The notes under the pieces are model-generated. The model saw nothing but the letters and a program-made list of their open reading frames with translations. It had not been told where the DNA came from and ran no database searches. A stretch of 64,000 nucleotides of DNA, taken from contig NZ_JXQQ01000033.1 in assembly GCF_000834655.1 (NCBI RefSeq), forward strand, positions 1 through 64,000, read 5' to 3'. Of this stretch, positions 37,453 to 45,114 are shown piece after piece. A program made the position numbers and the translations under genes. The stretch's first letter is position 1. The number at the start of each line of letters is the position of its first letter. This DNA is from Variovorax paradoxus. Its GTDB lineage: Bacteria > Pseudomonadota > Gammaproteobacteria > Burkholderiales > Burkholderiaceae_C.

Positions 37453-38304
37453 ATGACTGAACAAGTGCAGGAGCTTCCGGTGGCTTCGACCGATTCGGCG
37501 GCCAGCAGCGGCAAGGCGTTCAAGGCCTTCGGCCTCAACGTGGCGGGCCGCCTCGTTCCCTGGCTGGTGCCGGTGGGGCTCATCGTGTTCTGGCAGATCG
37601 CCTCGTCGCTCGGCTGGCTCTCCACGCGGGTGCTGCCAGCTCCGGTCGACGTGGTCAAGGCGGCGTGGTCGCTCACGGTGTCCGGCGAACTCTGGACGCA
37701 CGTGAAGGTCAGCGCGGGCCGCGCGCTCGCGGGCCTGGCGATCGGGGGCGGTGCGGGGCTCGCGCTCGGCCTGCTCACCGGCTCGGTGAAGTTCGCCGAG
37801 ACGCTGCTCGACTCGACCATCCAGATGGTGCGCAACATCCCCGCGCTCGCGCTGATTCCACTCGTCATCCTGTGGTTCGGCATCGACGAATCGGCCAAGC
37901 TGTTCCTGATTTCGGTGTCGGTGTTCTTTCCGATCTACCTGAACACCTTCCACGGCATCCGCAACGTCGATCCGCAGCTCATCGAGATGGGCCGCACCTA
38001 CGGCCTCACGCGCTGGCAGCTCTACCGCGAGGTGATCCTGCCGGGCGCGCTGTCGTCGATCCTCGTGGGCCTGCGTTTTTCGCTGGGCCTCATGTGGGTG
38101 ATCCTGATCGTGGCCGAGACCATCTCGGCGCAGGCCGGCATCGGGTATCTCACGATGAACGCCCGCGAGTTCCTGCAGACCGACATCGTGCTCGTGGGCA
38201 TCCTGCTGTACGCGCTGCTCGGCAAGCTCGCCGACCTGTTCGCGCGCGGCCTGGAGCAATGGTGGCTGCGCTGGCACCCCGGCTATCAGAAGAAGCAGAA
38301 GTGA
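37453..38304 (+). CDS. ssuC: Sulfonate ABC transporter permease
   Basis: A 283-aa permease with about six membrane helices. The ATPase-contact loop is IEMGRTYGLTRWQLYREVILPGALSSI, split over near 180-206. QMVRNIPALALIPLVILWFG is the characteristic central part of SsuC. AAGGAA lies 7 nt before the ATG at 37453. It forms the membrane channel of the importer fed by the SsuA proteins and driven by SsuB. Confidence 0.94.
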   Translation: MTEQVQELPVASTDSAASSGKAFKAFGLNVAGRLVPWLVPVGLIVFWQIASSLGWLSTRVLPAPVDVVKAAWSLTVSGELWTHVKVSAGRALAGLAIGGGAGLALGLLTGSVKFAETLLDSTIQMVRNIPALALIPLVILWFGIDESAKLFLISVSVFFPIYLNTFHGIRNVDPQLIEMGRTYGLTRWQLYREVILPGALSSILVGLRFSLGLMWVILIVAETISAQAGIGYLTMNAREFLQTDIVLVGILLYALLGKLADLFARGLEQWWLRWHPGYQKKQK

Positions 38305-38315
38305 GGACAGGGCAC

Positions 38316-39281
38316 ATGAACAGATCCATTTCCCGCCGCACCGCCATCGCCACGCTGGGTGCGCTCGGCGCCGGTGCCGTGCTGGCACAGGGCGTCGCAC
38401 CGCGGCCCGTCACCGTGCGCTTCGGCTACCAGAAGTCGTCGACGCTCACGGCCCTGCTCAAGGCGCAAGGCACGCTCGAGAAGCAACTCGCGCCGCTCAA
38501 CGCGACGCTGAGCTGGCACGAGTTCACCAGCGGCCTGCCGCTGCTCGAGGCGCTGAACCTGGACAACCTGGACATCAGCGCCGACGTCGCCGACACGGTG
38601 CCCGTGTTCGCGCAGGCGGCCGGTGCCGAGCTGACCTTCATCGCGCAGGAAGCGCCGTCGCCCGCGGCGCAGGCCATCGTCGTGAAAGACGACTCGCCGC
38701 TCAAGACCGTGGCCGACCTGAAGGGCAAGAAGGTCGGCTTCGCGAAAGCGGCCGGCGCGCACTACCTGCTGATCGCCGCGCTCGAGAAGGCCGGCCTCTC
38801 GTTCAAGGACATCGAGCCCGCCTACCTCACGCCGGCCGATGGCCGCGCCGCGTTCGAGAAGGGCGCGATCGATGCGTGGGTGGTGTGGGACCCGTTCCTC
38901 GCCGCCGCGCAGCGCCAGTCGAAGGTGCGCGTGCTTGCCGACGGCGCGGGCATCGCGTCGTACCAGCGCTACTACCTTGCGAGCACCAAGTTCGCGAAGG
39001 CGCGGCCCGACGTGCTGCGCGTGATCTACGCCGAGCTCGAAAAGACCGGCAAGTGGGTCAAGCAGAACCCCAGGGAAGCCGCCGCGCTGCTGTCGCCCGT
39101 GTGGGGCCTGGACGCCGCCACCATCGAGCAGGCCAACAGCCGCCGCAGCTATGCGGTGCGCCCGGTCGTGGCGGAGGGCCTGACCGAGCAGCAGCGCATC
39201 GCCGATGCCTTCTTCGGCGAGAAGCTGCTGCCCAAGAAACTCAACGCGCTCGACGTCGCGCTGTTCAAACCCGGAGCCTAG
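38316..39281 (+). CDS. ssuA: Aliphatic sulfonate-binding protein, SsuA paralogue 3
   Basis: A 321-aa binding protein with signal peptide (ISRRTAIATLGALGAGAVLA, about 5-24). The SsuA frame is preserved ([50 protein letters not shown]), but the ligand region differs from the first two: VADTVPVFAQAAGA for [13 protein letters not shown], and KAAGAHY for KGSNVHY. A different sulfonate, or another acid, is therefore likely. It lies between ssuC and the mini-ORF that precedes ssuB. Confidence 0.92.
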   Translation: MNRSISRRTAIATLGALGAGAVLAQGVAPRPVTVRFGYQKSSTLTALLKAQGTLEKQLAPLNATLSWHEFTSGLPLLEALNLDNLDISADVADTVPVFAQAAGAELTFIAQEAPSPAAQAIVVKDDSPLKTVADLKGKKVGFAKAAGAHYLLIAALEKAGLSFKDIEPAYLTPADGRAAFEKGAIDAWVVWDPFLAAAQRQSKVRVLADGAGIASYQRYYLASTKFAKARPDVLRVIYAELEKTGKWVKQNPREAAALLSPVWGLDAATIEQANSRRSYAVRPVVAEGLTEQQRIADAFFGEKLLPKKLNALDVALFKPGA

Positions 39282-39282
39282 G

Positions 39283-39411
39283 ATGAAGTTCACCCCCAGC
39301 CTGCGCGCACTTCGTGTCGCTTCGCCAACCCCCTTGCAGGGGGCAACACCAGCGGTCCGGCAGAGCCGGTCCCGCGGTGTTCCTCGAGCAATCACAGGGG
39401 GCCTGCAATGA
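39283..39411 (+). CDS. Mini-ORF in repeat copy C, overlapping ssuB start
   Basis: A 42-codon frame starts with ATG 1 nt after the ssuA3 stop and ends with TGA in an ATGA shared with the ssuB start (39408). It begins [20 protein letters not shown]; this first half recurs in three other copies. The peptide has many Arg and Pro residues and no known domain. There is no evidence of a function for the peptide; it may only carry ribosomes to ssuB. Confidence 0.45.
   Translation: MKFTPSLRALRVASPTPLQGATPAVRQSRSRGVPRAITGGLQ
39286..39382 (+). repeat. Dispersed 95-bp element, copy C
   Basis: Located between ssuA3 and ssuB. It contains the CCCCCTTGCAGGGGG hairpin and a second one formed by aacaccagcgg with ccgcggtgtt around ccggc-aga-gccgg. 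The whole element lies inside the 42-codon mini-ORF. Confidence 0.8.
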
Positions 39412-40226
39412 GCGCCGTCCTGGATCGTCCTGTCATCGCCGGTGGTGTGCGCCTCGAAGCGCGCGGCCTGCACAAGCGCTACGGCACGCGCGACGTGCTG
39501 CGCAACACCCAGCTCACCATCGAGCCGGGCCAGTTCATCGCCATCGTGGGCCGCAGCGGCTGCGGCAAGAGCACGCTGCTGCGGCTGATCGCGGGGCTCG
39601 AAGAGGCGACTTCCGGTGGCCTCTACACCGATGGCAAGGCCGTGAACGGCCTGCACGACGACACCCGCATCATGTTCCAGGAGGCGCGCCTCCTGCCCTG
39701 GCGCCGCGTGCTCGACAACGTGACGCTGGGCCTGGCCAACGACGCCAAGGCGCGCGGCAAGGAGGTGCTCGCGCAGGTGGGCCTGGCCGACCGCGAGAAC
39801 GAATGGCCGGCGCGCCTGTCGGGCGGCCAGCGCCAGCGCGTGTCGCTCGCGCGCGCACTGGTGCATCACCCGCGCCTGCTGCTGCTGGACGAACCGCTGG
39901 GCGCGCTCGACGCGCTCACCCGCATCGAGATGCACCGGCTCATCGAGAACCTCTGGCAGCGCCACCGCTTCACCGCCTTGCTGGTGACGCACGACGTGCA
40001 GGAAGCCGTGGCGCTGGCGGACCGCGTGATCCTCATCGAAGACGGCCGCATCGCGCTGGACGAGAACATCGCACTCGCACGCCCGCGCTCGCAGGGCGAC
40101 CCGGCCTTCGCGGCGATCGAAAAACGCATCCTCGACAGGGTGCTGCAAAAGCCCGAAGAGGTTGAGAGCAGCGCCGACGCCAGCTGGCTCGGTACGCCGG
40201 CGCACGCGTTGCGCTGGGCTATCTGA
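39408..40226 (+). CDS. ssuB: Sulfonate ABC transporter ATPase
   Basis: A 272-aa ABC ATPase. Walker A is GRSGCGKST at 48-56, the Q-loop FQEARLLPW near 85-93, signature [19 protein letters not shown] near 131-149, Walker [13 protein letters not shown]. The Q-loop sequence and [17 protein letters not shown] are typical of SsuB/TauB. It drives import through SsuC. The ATG overlaps the stop of the mini-ORF by 4 nt. A large palindromic repeat follows the gene. Confidence 0.94.
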   Translation: MSAVLDRPVIAGGVRLEARGLHKRYGTRDVLRNTQLTIEPGQFIAIVGRSGCGKSTLLRLIAGLEEATSGGLYTDGKAVNGLHDDTRIMFQEARLLPWRRVLDNVTLGLANDAKARGKEVLAQVGLADRENEWPARLSGGQRQRVSLARALVHHPRLLLLDEPLGALDALTRIEMHRLIENLWQRHRFTALLVTHDVQEAVALADRVILIEDGRIALDENIALARPRSQGDPAFAAIEKRILDRVLQKPEEVESSADASWLGTPAHALRWAI

Positions 40227-40234
40227 TGCTCACG

Positions 40235-40296
40235 GCCGTTCGGGCTGAGCCCGTCGAAGCCTTGCGCAGCGCTTCGACAGGCTCAGCGTGAACGGC
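40235..40296. repeat. REP-like palindrome between ssuB and metY
   Basis: Two 26-nt arms (40235-40260, beginning gccgttcgggctgagc; 40271-40296, ending gtgaacggc) are imperfect inverted copies with three mismatches, around a 10-nt loop. The sequence type, containing cttcgacaggctcagc, is a common intergenic repeat in Proteobacteria. It begins 9 nt after the ssuB stop codon and can fold as a long hairpin, so it may separate ssuB expression from the sulfhydrylase gene. Confidence 0.8.
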
Positions 40297-40340
40297 TTGC
40301 TGTTGTTCTTTCTCTTCTTTCCATCCTGAAAGGCTCTCGC

Positions 40341-41627
40341 ATGTCGCAGCAAAACTGGAAATTCGAAACCCTGTCGGTGCACGCCGGGTACTCGCCCGAG
40401 CCGACCACGCGCGCCGTCGCGCCGCCGATCTACCAGACGGTGGCCTACGCCTTCGACAGCGCACAGCACGGCGCGGACCTGTTCGACCTGAAGGTGCCGG
40501 GCAACATCTACACCCGCATCAACAACCCGACGCAAGACGTTCTGGAGCAGCGCGTGGCCGCGCTCGAAGGCGGCATCGCAGCACTCGCGCTGGCCTCGGG
40601 CCAGGCGGCCGTGACCTACGCGATCCAGACGATTGCCGAAGCCGGCGACAACATCGTGAGCAGCACGGCGCTCTACGGCGGCACCTACAACCTCTTTGCG
40701 CACACGCTGCCGCAGTTCGGCATCACCACACGCTTTGCCGACCACCGCGATCCGAAGAGTTTCGAGAAGCTCTTCGACGACAAGACCAAGGCGGTGTTCG
40801 TCGAGTCGCTGGGCAATCCGGCCGGCAACGTGACCGACATCGCGGCCATCGCCGAGATCGCCCACCGCCACGGCGTGCCGCTGATCGTGGACAACACCGT
40901 GCCTTCGCCGTACCTGAGCCGGCCCATCGAGCACGGCGCCGACATCGTGGTGCACTCGCTCACCAAGTACCTGGGCGGCCACGGCACGAGCATCGGCGGC
41001 GCCATCGTCGATTCGGGCAAGTTCCCGTGGGCCGAGCACAAGGCGCGCTTCAAGCGCCTGAACGAGCCCGACGTGAGCTACCACGGCGTGGTCTACACCG
41101 AGGCGCTGGGCCCGGCCGCCTACATCGGCCGCGCGCGCGTGGTGCCGCTGCGCAACACCGGCGCGGCCATCTCGCCGTTCAACGCCTTCCTGATCCTGCA
41201 GGGCATCGAGACGCTGGCGCTGCGCATGGACCGCATCAGCAGCAACGCGCTCCGGGTGGCGCAGCACCTGAAGACGCACAAGGCGGTGAACTGGGTCAAC
41301 TACGCGGCACTGGAAGACCATCCGGACCACGCGCTGGCGCAGAAGTATTTCGGCGGCAAATCGAGCGGCGTGCTGACCTTCGGCATCGGCAGCGGCCGCG
41401 AGGGTGGGGCGAAATTCCTCGATGCGCTCAAGCTCTTCACGCGCCTGGTGAACATCGGCGACGTGCGCTCGCTGGCCACGCACCCGGCCTCGACCACGCA
41501 CCGGCAGCTCTCGCCCGAAGAACTGGCTAAGGCCGGCGTGACGGAAGACACCGTGCGCCTGTCGGTCGGCATCGAGCACATCGACGATTTGATCGCCGAC
41601 CTCGACGTGGCGCTGGCCGCAGCATGA
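40341..41627 (+). CDS. metY: O-acetylhomoserine sulfhydrylase (PLP-dependent)
   Basis: A 428-aa Cys/Met-metabolism PLP enzyme. It begins with the MetY-type WKFETLSVHAGYSPEPTTRA, and the PLP lysine is Lys209 in VVHSLTKYLGGHGT. The family makes homocysteine from O-acetylhomoserine and sulfide, assimilating sulfite-derived sulfide directly. The position after the sulfonate genes fits sulfur released by SsuD being fixed here. AAAGG lies 9 nt upstream of the ATG. Its stop overlaps a mini-ORF. Confidence 0.92.
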   Translation: MSQQNWKFETLSVHAGYSPEPTTRAVAPPIYQTVAYAFDSAQHGADLFDLKVPGNIYTRINNPTQDVLEQRVAALEGGIAALALASGQAAVTYAIQTIAEAGDNIVSSTALYGGTYNLFAHTLPQFGITTRFADHRDPKSFEKLFDDKTKAVFVESLGNPAGNVTDIAAIAEIAHRHGVPLIVDNTVPSPYLSRPIEHGADIVVHSLTKYLGGHGTSIGGAIVDSGKFPWAEHKARFKRLNEPDVSYHGVVYTEALGPAAYIGRARVVPLRNTGAAISPFNAFLILQGIETLALRMDRISSNALRVAQHLKTHKAVNWVNYAALEDHPDHALAQKYFGGKSSGVLTFGIGSGREGGAKFLDALKLFTRLVNIGDVRSLATHPASTTHRQLSPEELAKAGVTEDTVRLSVGIEHIDDLIADLDVALAAA

Positions 41628-41746
41628 AGCTCTCCCCCAGGCTACGCGCACTGCGTGTCGCTTCGCCAACCCCCTTCCGGGGGCAACACCTGCGGCCCGG
41701 CAAAGCCGGATCCGCGGTGTTCCCTGAAAGAGAAAGAACTCTATGA
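41624..41746 (+). CDS. Mini-ORF in repeat copy D, coupled at both ends
   Basis: A 40-codon frame whose ATG overlaps the metY stop (ATGA at 41624-41627) and whose TGA overlaps the ATG of the reductase gene (ATGA at 41743-41746). The first half, [20 protein letters not shown], matches the other mini-ORFs; after a 1-nt difference in the G-run the second half is read in another frame ([13 protein letters not shown]) yet stays open to the next gene. No known domain. Confidence 0.5.
   Translation: MKLSPRLRALRVASPTPFRGQHLRPGKAGSAVFPERERTL
41627..41722 (+). repeat. Dispersed 95-bp element, copy D
   Basis: Located between metY and the nitroreductase gene. It shows the ccccttccggggg hairpin and the caacacc...ggtgtt hairpin with ccggcaaagccgg at its tip. 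One G fewer than copies C and E in the G-run shifts the downstream frame. Confidence 0.8.
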
Positions 41747-42339
41747 CGATCTTGCAAGCCATCCCCGAAGCGGCGCTCGACCAGCTGTTCCGCAAGGCGC
41801 GCACCGTGCATGCATTCAAGCCGGTGCCGGTGACCGACGAGGTCATCCACAAGCTCTACGACCTCGTGAAGTGGGGCCCGACCGCCTACAACGCGCAGCC
41901 CGCGCGCTATGTGTTCGTGCGCAGCGAAGAGGCCAAGGCGAGGCTCAAGCCCGCGGTCTCGTCGGGCAACACGGCGCAGACGCTGGCGGCCGGCGTGACG
42001 GTGATCGTCGCGCACGACACGCGCTTCTACGAGCACCTGCCCACGCAGTTTCCCGCCTACGACGCCAAGCCGTTCTTCGAGAAGAGCGCCGAGGCCGCGC
42101 AGGCCACGGCCTTTCGCAACAGCAGCCTGCAGGGCGCCTACCTGATCCTGGCGGCCCGCTCGCTGGGGCTGGACGTGGGACCGCAATCGGGCTTCAACGC
42201 GGAGCTGGTCGACAAGGCGTTCTTTCCCGACGGCCGCTACCGCGCCAACTTTCTCGTGAATCTCGGTGTGGCCGATCACGCCGGCACTTTCGAGCGCGGG
42301 CCCCGACTCGCGTTCGACGACGTGGCGCAGATCGTCTGA
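41743..42339 (+). CDS. Nitroreductase family protein, RutE/HadB type
   Basis: A 198-aa FMN-dependent oxidoreductase. Characteristic motifs are RTVHAFKPVPVTDEVIHKLYDL and WGPTAYNAQPARYVFVRS near the N-terminus and FRNSSLQGAYLILAARSLGL with GPQSGFN. RutE/YdfG-associated members reduce malonic semialdehyde; relatives act on nitroarenes. The role in this sulfur locus is unclear. Its ATG overlaps the mini-ORF stop. Confidence 0.87.
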   Translation: MTILQAIPEAALDQLFRKARTVHAFKPVPVTDEVIHKLYDLVKWGPTAYNAQPARYVFVRSEEAKARLKPAVSSGNTAQTLAAGVTVIVAHDTRFYEHLPTQFPAYDAKPFFEKSAEAAQATAFRNSSLQGAYLILAARSLGLDVGPQSGFNAELVDKAFFPDGRYRANFLVNLGVADHAGTFERGPRLAFDDVAQIV

Positions 42340-42390
42340 TCTCGCCATTCCCTCCCTTATCTATTTCTTCAACCTGAAAGAGAAACCATC

Positions 42391-42606
42391 ATGTCCATCC
42401 AAGCCATCAACGTGCGCAACCAGTTCAAGGGCAAGGTCCGCGAAATCATCCGCGGCGACGTCGTCTCCGAAGTCGATGTCGAAACCGCCTGGGGCATCGT
42501 GACCTCGGTCATCACCACGCGCTCGATCGACGAGCTGCAACTGAAGGTCGGCTCCGACGTGGTCGCGCTCGTGAAGTCGACCGAAGTTTCGATCGCGAAG
42601 CTCTGA
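42391..42606 (+). CDS. TOBE-domain molybdate-binding protein (molbindin)
   Basis: A 71-aa protein made of a single Mop/TOBE domain: MSIQAINVRNQFKGKVREI, GDVVSEVDVETAWGIVTSVIT and VGSDVVALVKSTEVSIAKL. Molbindins are small oligomers that bind molybdate or another oxyanion in the cytoplasm. The domain also occurs at the end of ABC ATPases. AAAGAGA lies 8 nt before the ATG. It is the last gene before a good terminator. Confidence 0.92.
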   Translation: MSIQAINVRNQFKGKVREIIRGDVVSEVDVETAWGIVTSVITTRSIDELQLKVGSDVVALVKSTEVSIAKL

Positions 42607-42629
42607 CGGACCCTCGGGCGATTGCGAAC

Positions 42630-42662
42630 AACCCGGCGCCCTCGTGGTGCCGGGTTTTTTTG
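42630..42662 (+). terminator. Rho-independent terminator after the sulfonate/molbindin unit
   Basis: The 10-nt arms acccggcgcc and ggtgccgggt pair with one G-U pair around a 5-nt loop, followed by seven Ts. It lies 25 nt after the molbindin stop. On the opposite strand it also closes the leftward gene at 42665, although its A-run gives a U-poor tail there. Confidence 0.85.
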
Positions 42663-42664
42663 CG

Positions 42665-43111
42665 TCACTGCAGCTTGGGCAGGAACGAGGTTTCCATGTG
42701 GTAGCGCTTGGGGTTGTTCCGGTCGATGTAGACCGGGATCCATTCCTGCACGTAGTCCGTCGGGTCGAACCAGAGGTTGGCGCTGCGGAACACGTGCAGC
42801 CGGTTGTTCGTGGTGTCGTGCCACCTGGCGACGATGCGGTAGGGGTGCTCGCCGTTGACCTCGATGGTGCCGTTCTGCTCGACCTCCTGGAACTCGGCCT
42901 CGATGAGCTGGCCGTTCTGGCGCAGGTCGGCTTCCTTCTGCGCGCTCCAGCGGCCGAAGGCGATGATGCCGCCGCCGACGCCCGCGAAGATCACGCCCAT
43001 GATCGTCAAGGCCAGCTTGGCCTCGGGCTCCACGAAGATGGCGCCGACCAGGAGCGCCAGCCCGACGGCCAGGAAGAGCCACTTGATGAGGGTGATGACT
43101 TTGTGATCCAT
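42665..43111 (-). CDS. DUF3592-like membrane protein
   Basis: A 148-aa protein with two N-terminal membrane helices (near 10-28 and 33-52) and a soluble domain at 55-148 with the DUF3592-type pattern: GQLIEAEFQEVEQNGTIEV, HPYRIVARW and a final VYIDRNNPKRYHME. Function unknown. The start is the ATG at 43111. It ends at the terminator shared with the molbindin gene and is transcribed away from the rhodanese gene. Confidence 0.75.
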   Translation of the reverse strand: MDHKVITLIKWLFLAVGLALLVGAIFVEPEAKLALTIMGVIFAGVGGGIIAFGRWSAQKEADLRQNGQLIEAEFQEVEQNGTIEVNGEHPYRIVARWHDTTNNRLHVFRSANLWFDPTDYVQEWIPVYIDRNNPKRYHMETSFLPKLQ

Positions 43112-43302
43112 GCGGGCGACTGTGCCCCGGTCCGGTGCGCTCGGCCATATCCAACATGGCGTATCCAGACCGGCGAAGCCTATACAACGTGAAGTTGTTA
43201 GAAATCGACTTTTCAGTCGTTGTGACTTCAGGACCGCGCTCCTACAGTGGTGGTTATCGCCATCACAGGGCGCATACCAACGCACAACAGGAGCCGCATC
43301 GC
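43112..43302. promoter_or_regulatory. Control region of the encapsulin operon
   Basis: In this 191-bp gap several inverted repeats are nested: ACAAC-gtgaa-GTTGT at 43184-43198, CGACT-tttc-AGTCG at 43206-43219, and TGAAGT (43190-43195) with ACTTCA (43225-43230). The last pair spans the first two. The sequence is AT-richer than its surroundings. I see it as the probable operator/promoter of the rhodanese-EpsC-XRE-encapsulin-desulfurase unit, perhaps bound by the XRE protein or a CysB-like activator. Confidence 0.45.
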
Positions 43303-43782
43303 ATGTCTGTAGAAGTTGAAGACCTCGTCTTGCCCGAAGCACTTGAACAGGCGCGCGTCAAGGCCGCCGAAAACAACTGGCCCTATGCCGGTGGCGTCAC
43401 GCCGGCGGTGGCCTGGGAACTCGTGCAGAAGGGCCAGGCCGTGCTGGTCGATGTGCGCTCGGGCGAGGAACGCAAGTTCGTCGGCCACGTGCCCGAGAGC
43501 CTCCATGTGGCCTGGGCCACGGGCACAGCGCTCACCCGCAACCCACGCTTCGTTCGGGAACTCGAGGCCAAGCTCGCGAAAGACGGGGGCAAGGACGCCG
43601 TGGCGCTGCTCCTGTGCCGCAGCGGCAAGCGCTCCGCACTGGCAGCCGAAGCGGCTGCAAAGGCCGGCTTCACGAACGTCTTCAACGTGCTCGAAGGCTT
43701 CGAGGGCGAGATCGATGCGCAGCAGCACCGCGGCGGCGCGGACGGCTGGCGCTTCCACCAACTGCCCTGGGTGCAGGACTGA
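43303..43782 (+). CDS. Rhodanese-like sulfurtransferase of the encapsulin operon
   Basis: A 159-aa single-domain rhodanese. The active-site loop is LLLCRSGKRSA with catalytic Cys105 and a six-residue CRSGKR loop, the length seen in sulfurtransferases for thiosulfate or persulfide. VDVRSGEERKFVGHVPES near 49-66 is the family's first motif. Sequence at the N-terminus (about 1-35) is extra. It can move sulfane sulfur to or from the desulfurase cargo. CAGGAG lies 9 nt upstream of the ATG. Rhodaneses are regular companions of Family 2A encapsulins. Confidence 0.9.
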   Translation: MSVEVEDLVLPEALEQARVKAAENNWPYAGGVTPAVAWELVQKGQAVLVDVRSGEERKFVGHVPESLHVAWATGTALTRNPRFVRELEAKLAKDGGKDAVALLLCRSGKRSALAAEAAAKAGFTNVFNVLEGFEGEIDAQQHRGGADGWRFHQLPWVQD

Positions 43783-43833
43783 TCGGCTGGCTGACGCCTC
43801 ACACCCACCACGTCCAACAAGGGAGAAGAACAC

Positions 43834-44748
43834 ATGGCCCATTTCGAGGTGAGCGACATCGTGCGCGCGCTGCATGGCGTGCGCGACGAGTGGCGCGATT
43901 CGCAGCGGCGCTCCCGGGAGCCCGGTGCGCGCGAGTTTCCGTCGCGCGATGCGCTCGCGCAGATCGTCGAATCGCTCAAGGGCGCGCTCTTTCCGATGCG
44001 GCTCGGACCGCCGGACCTGCGCCATGAAAGCGAAGACTTCTACGTCGGCCACACGCTCGACGCGGCCTTGCAAGCGCTGCTGGTGCAGGCCCGGCTGGAA
44101 CTCAATTTCAATGCGCGCCTCGCGCCGCGGCCCCCGAGCGAGATCGACGATGCGGCCGCCGAGGCCGTGCGCGAGTTCGCGAACGCACTGCCGGGCCTGC
44201 GCCGGCTGCTCGACAGCGACGTGCTTGCCGCCTACCAGGGCGACCCGGCCGCGCGCAGCGTGGACGAGGTGCTGCTGTGCTACCCCGGCGTGCTCGCGAT
44301 GATCCATCACCGCCTGGCGCACACGCTCTACCGGCTCGACCTGCCGCTGCTCGCGCGCATCGTCGCCGAACTCGCGCACGGGCAGACCGGCATCGACATC
44401 CATCCCGGTGCGCAGATCGACGCGGGTTTCTTCATCGACCACGGCACGGGCGTCGTGATCGGCGAGACCGCCGTCATCGGCAAGCGCGTGCGGCTGTACC
44501 AGGCCGTGACGCTCGGGGCCAAGCGCTTTCCCACCGACACCGAGGGCAACCTGCAGAAGGGCCTGCCGCGCCATCCGGTGGTCGAAGACGACGTGGTCAT
44601 CTATGCGGGCGCGACCATCCTGGGGCGCGTGACGCTGGGCAAGGGCGCGGTGATCGGCGGCAACGTGTGGATCACCGAGGACGTGAAGCCGGGCGCGAGC
44701 GTGACCCAGGCCAGTTTGCAGAACGCACCGAAAGCGAGCGCACCATGA
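43834..44748 (+). CDS. epsC: Serine O-acetyltransferase, EpsC type
   Basis: A 304-aa enzyme that makes O-acetylserine for cysteine synthesis. The C-terminal left-handed beta helix carries GIDIHPGAQIDAGFFIDHGT, VVIGETAVIGKRVRLYQAVT and the active-site His in IDHGTG. The N-terminal helical part is about 180 residues, the EpsC/CysE-like type. GGGAGAA lies 6 nt before the ATG. Its presence beside an encapsulated cysteine desulfurase suggests local feeding of cysteine. Confidence 0.92.
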   Translation: MAHFEVSDIVRALHGVRDEWRDSQRRSREPGAREFPSRDALAQIVESLKGALFPMRLGPPDLRHESEDFYVGHTLDAALQALLVQARLELNFNARLAPRPPSEIDDAAAEAVREFANALPGLRRLLDSDVLAAYQGDPAARSVDEVLLCYPGVLAMIHHRLAHTLYRLDLPLLARIVAELAHGQTGIDIHPGAQIDAGFFIDHGTGVVIGETAVIGKRVRLYQAVTLGAKRFPTDTEGNLQKGLPRHPVVEDDVVIYAGATILGRVTLGKGAVIGGNVWITEDVKPGASVTQASLQNAPKASAP

Positions 44749-45014
44749 AAGCCTTTGTCGAAGATTTCGGCGTGACCGTGCGCCAGTTGCGCGAGGCGAA
44801 TGGCTGGTCGCAGGAGCAGCTGGCCGAGCGCTCGGACCTCAATCGCTCGTACGTGGGCGAGGTCGAACGCGGCCGCGTGATCCCCTCGATCGTCACCGCG
44901 CAGAAGCTCGCGACGGCGCTGGGCATCAACATCGTGAACCTGCTCGCGCGCTGCGAGCAACTGGAGCAGTCGCGCCTTGCAAGGCGGATCAACTTGGCGG
45001 CTATAGCCTGTTGA
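44745..45014 (+). CDS. XRE family transcriptional regulator
   Basis: An 89-aa helix-turn-helix protein: FGVTVRQLREANGWSQEQLA, followed by the recognition part RSDLNRSYVGEVERGRVIPS near 31-50, then a short C-terminal helix. It overlaps the end of epsC by 4 nt and belongs to the same transcript. It is a good candidate for control of the operon; the effector, if any, is not apparent. Confidence 0.88.
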   Translation: MKAFVEDFGVTVRQLREANGWSQEQLAERSDLNRSYVGEVERGRVIPSIVTAQKLATALGINIVNLLARCEQLEQSRLARRINLAAIAC

Positions 45015-45114
45015 GGGAAAACCCGGGGTCACCGGACACTCGGTGCGCCGATGCACGTCGCTGCATCGCCGTGTCGATATCCCAGTTTTCCTTCCAACCC
45101 CGGAGCCTTGATCC
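45015..45114 (+). promoter_or_regulatory. Leader of the encapsulin shell gene with hairpins
   Basis: The 100-nt gap has a hairpin CGATGCA-cgtcgc-TGCATCG at 45049-45068 and outer complementary words GGAAAAC (45016-45022) and GTTTTCC (45085-45091). A ggag ribosome-binding site lies at 45102-45105 before the ATG. The arrangement could affect how much shell protein is made relative to the upstream enzymes, or be an operator for the XRE protein. Confidence 0.35.
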
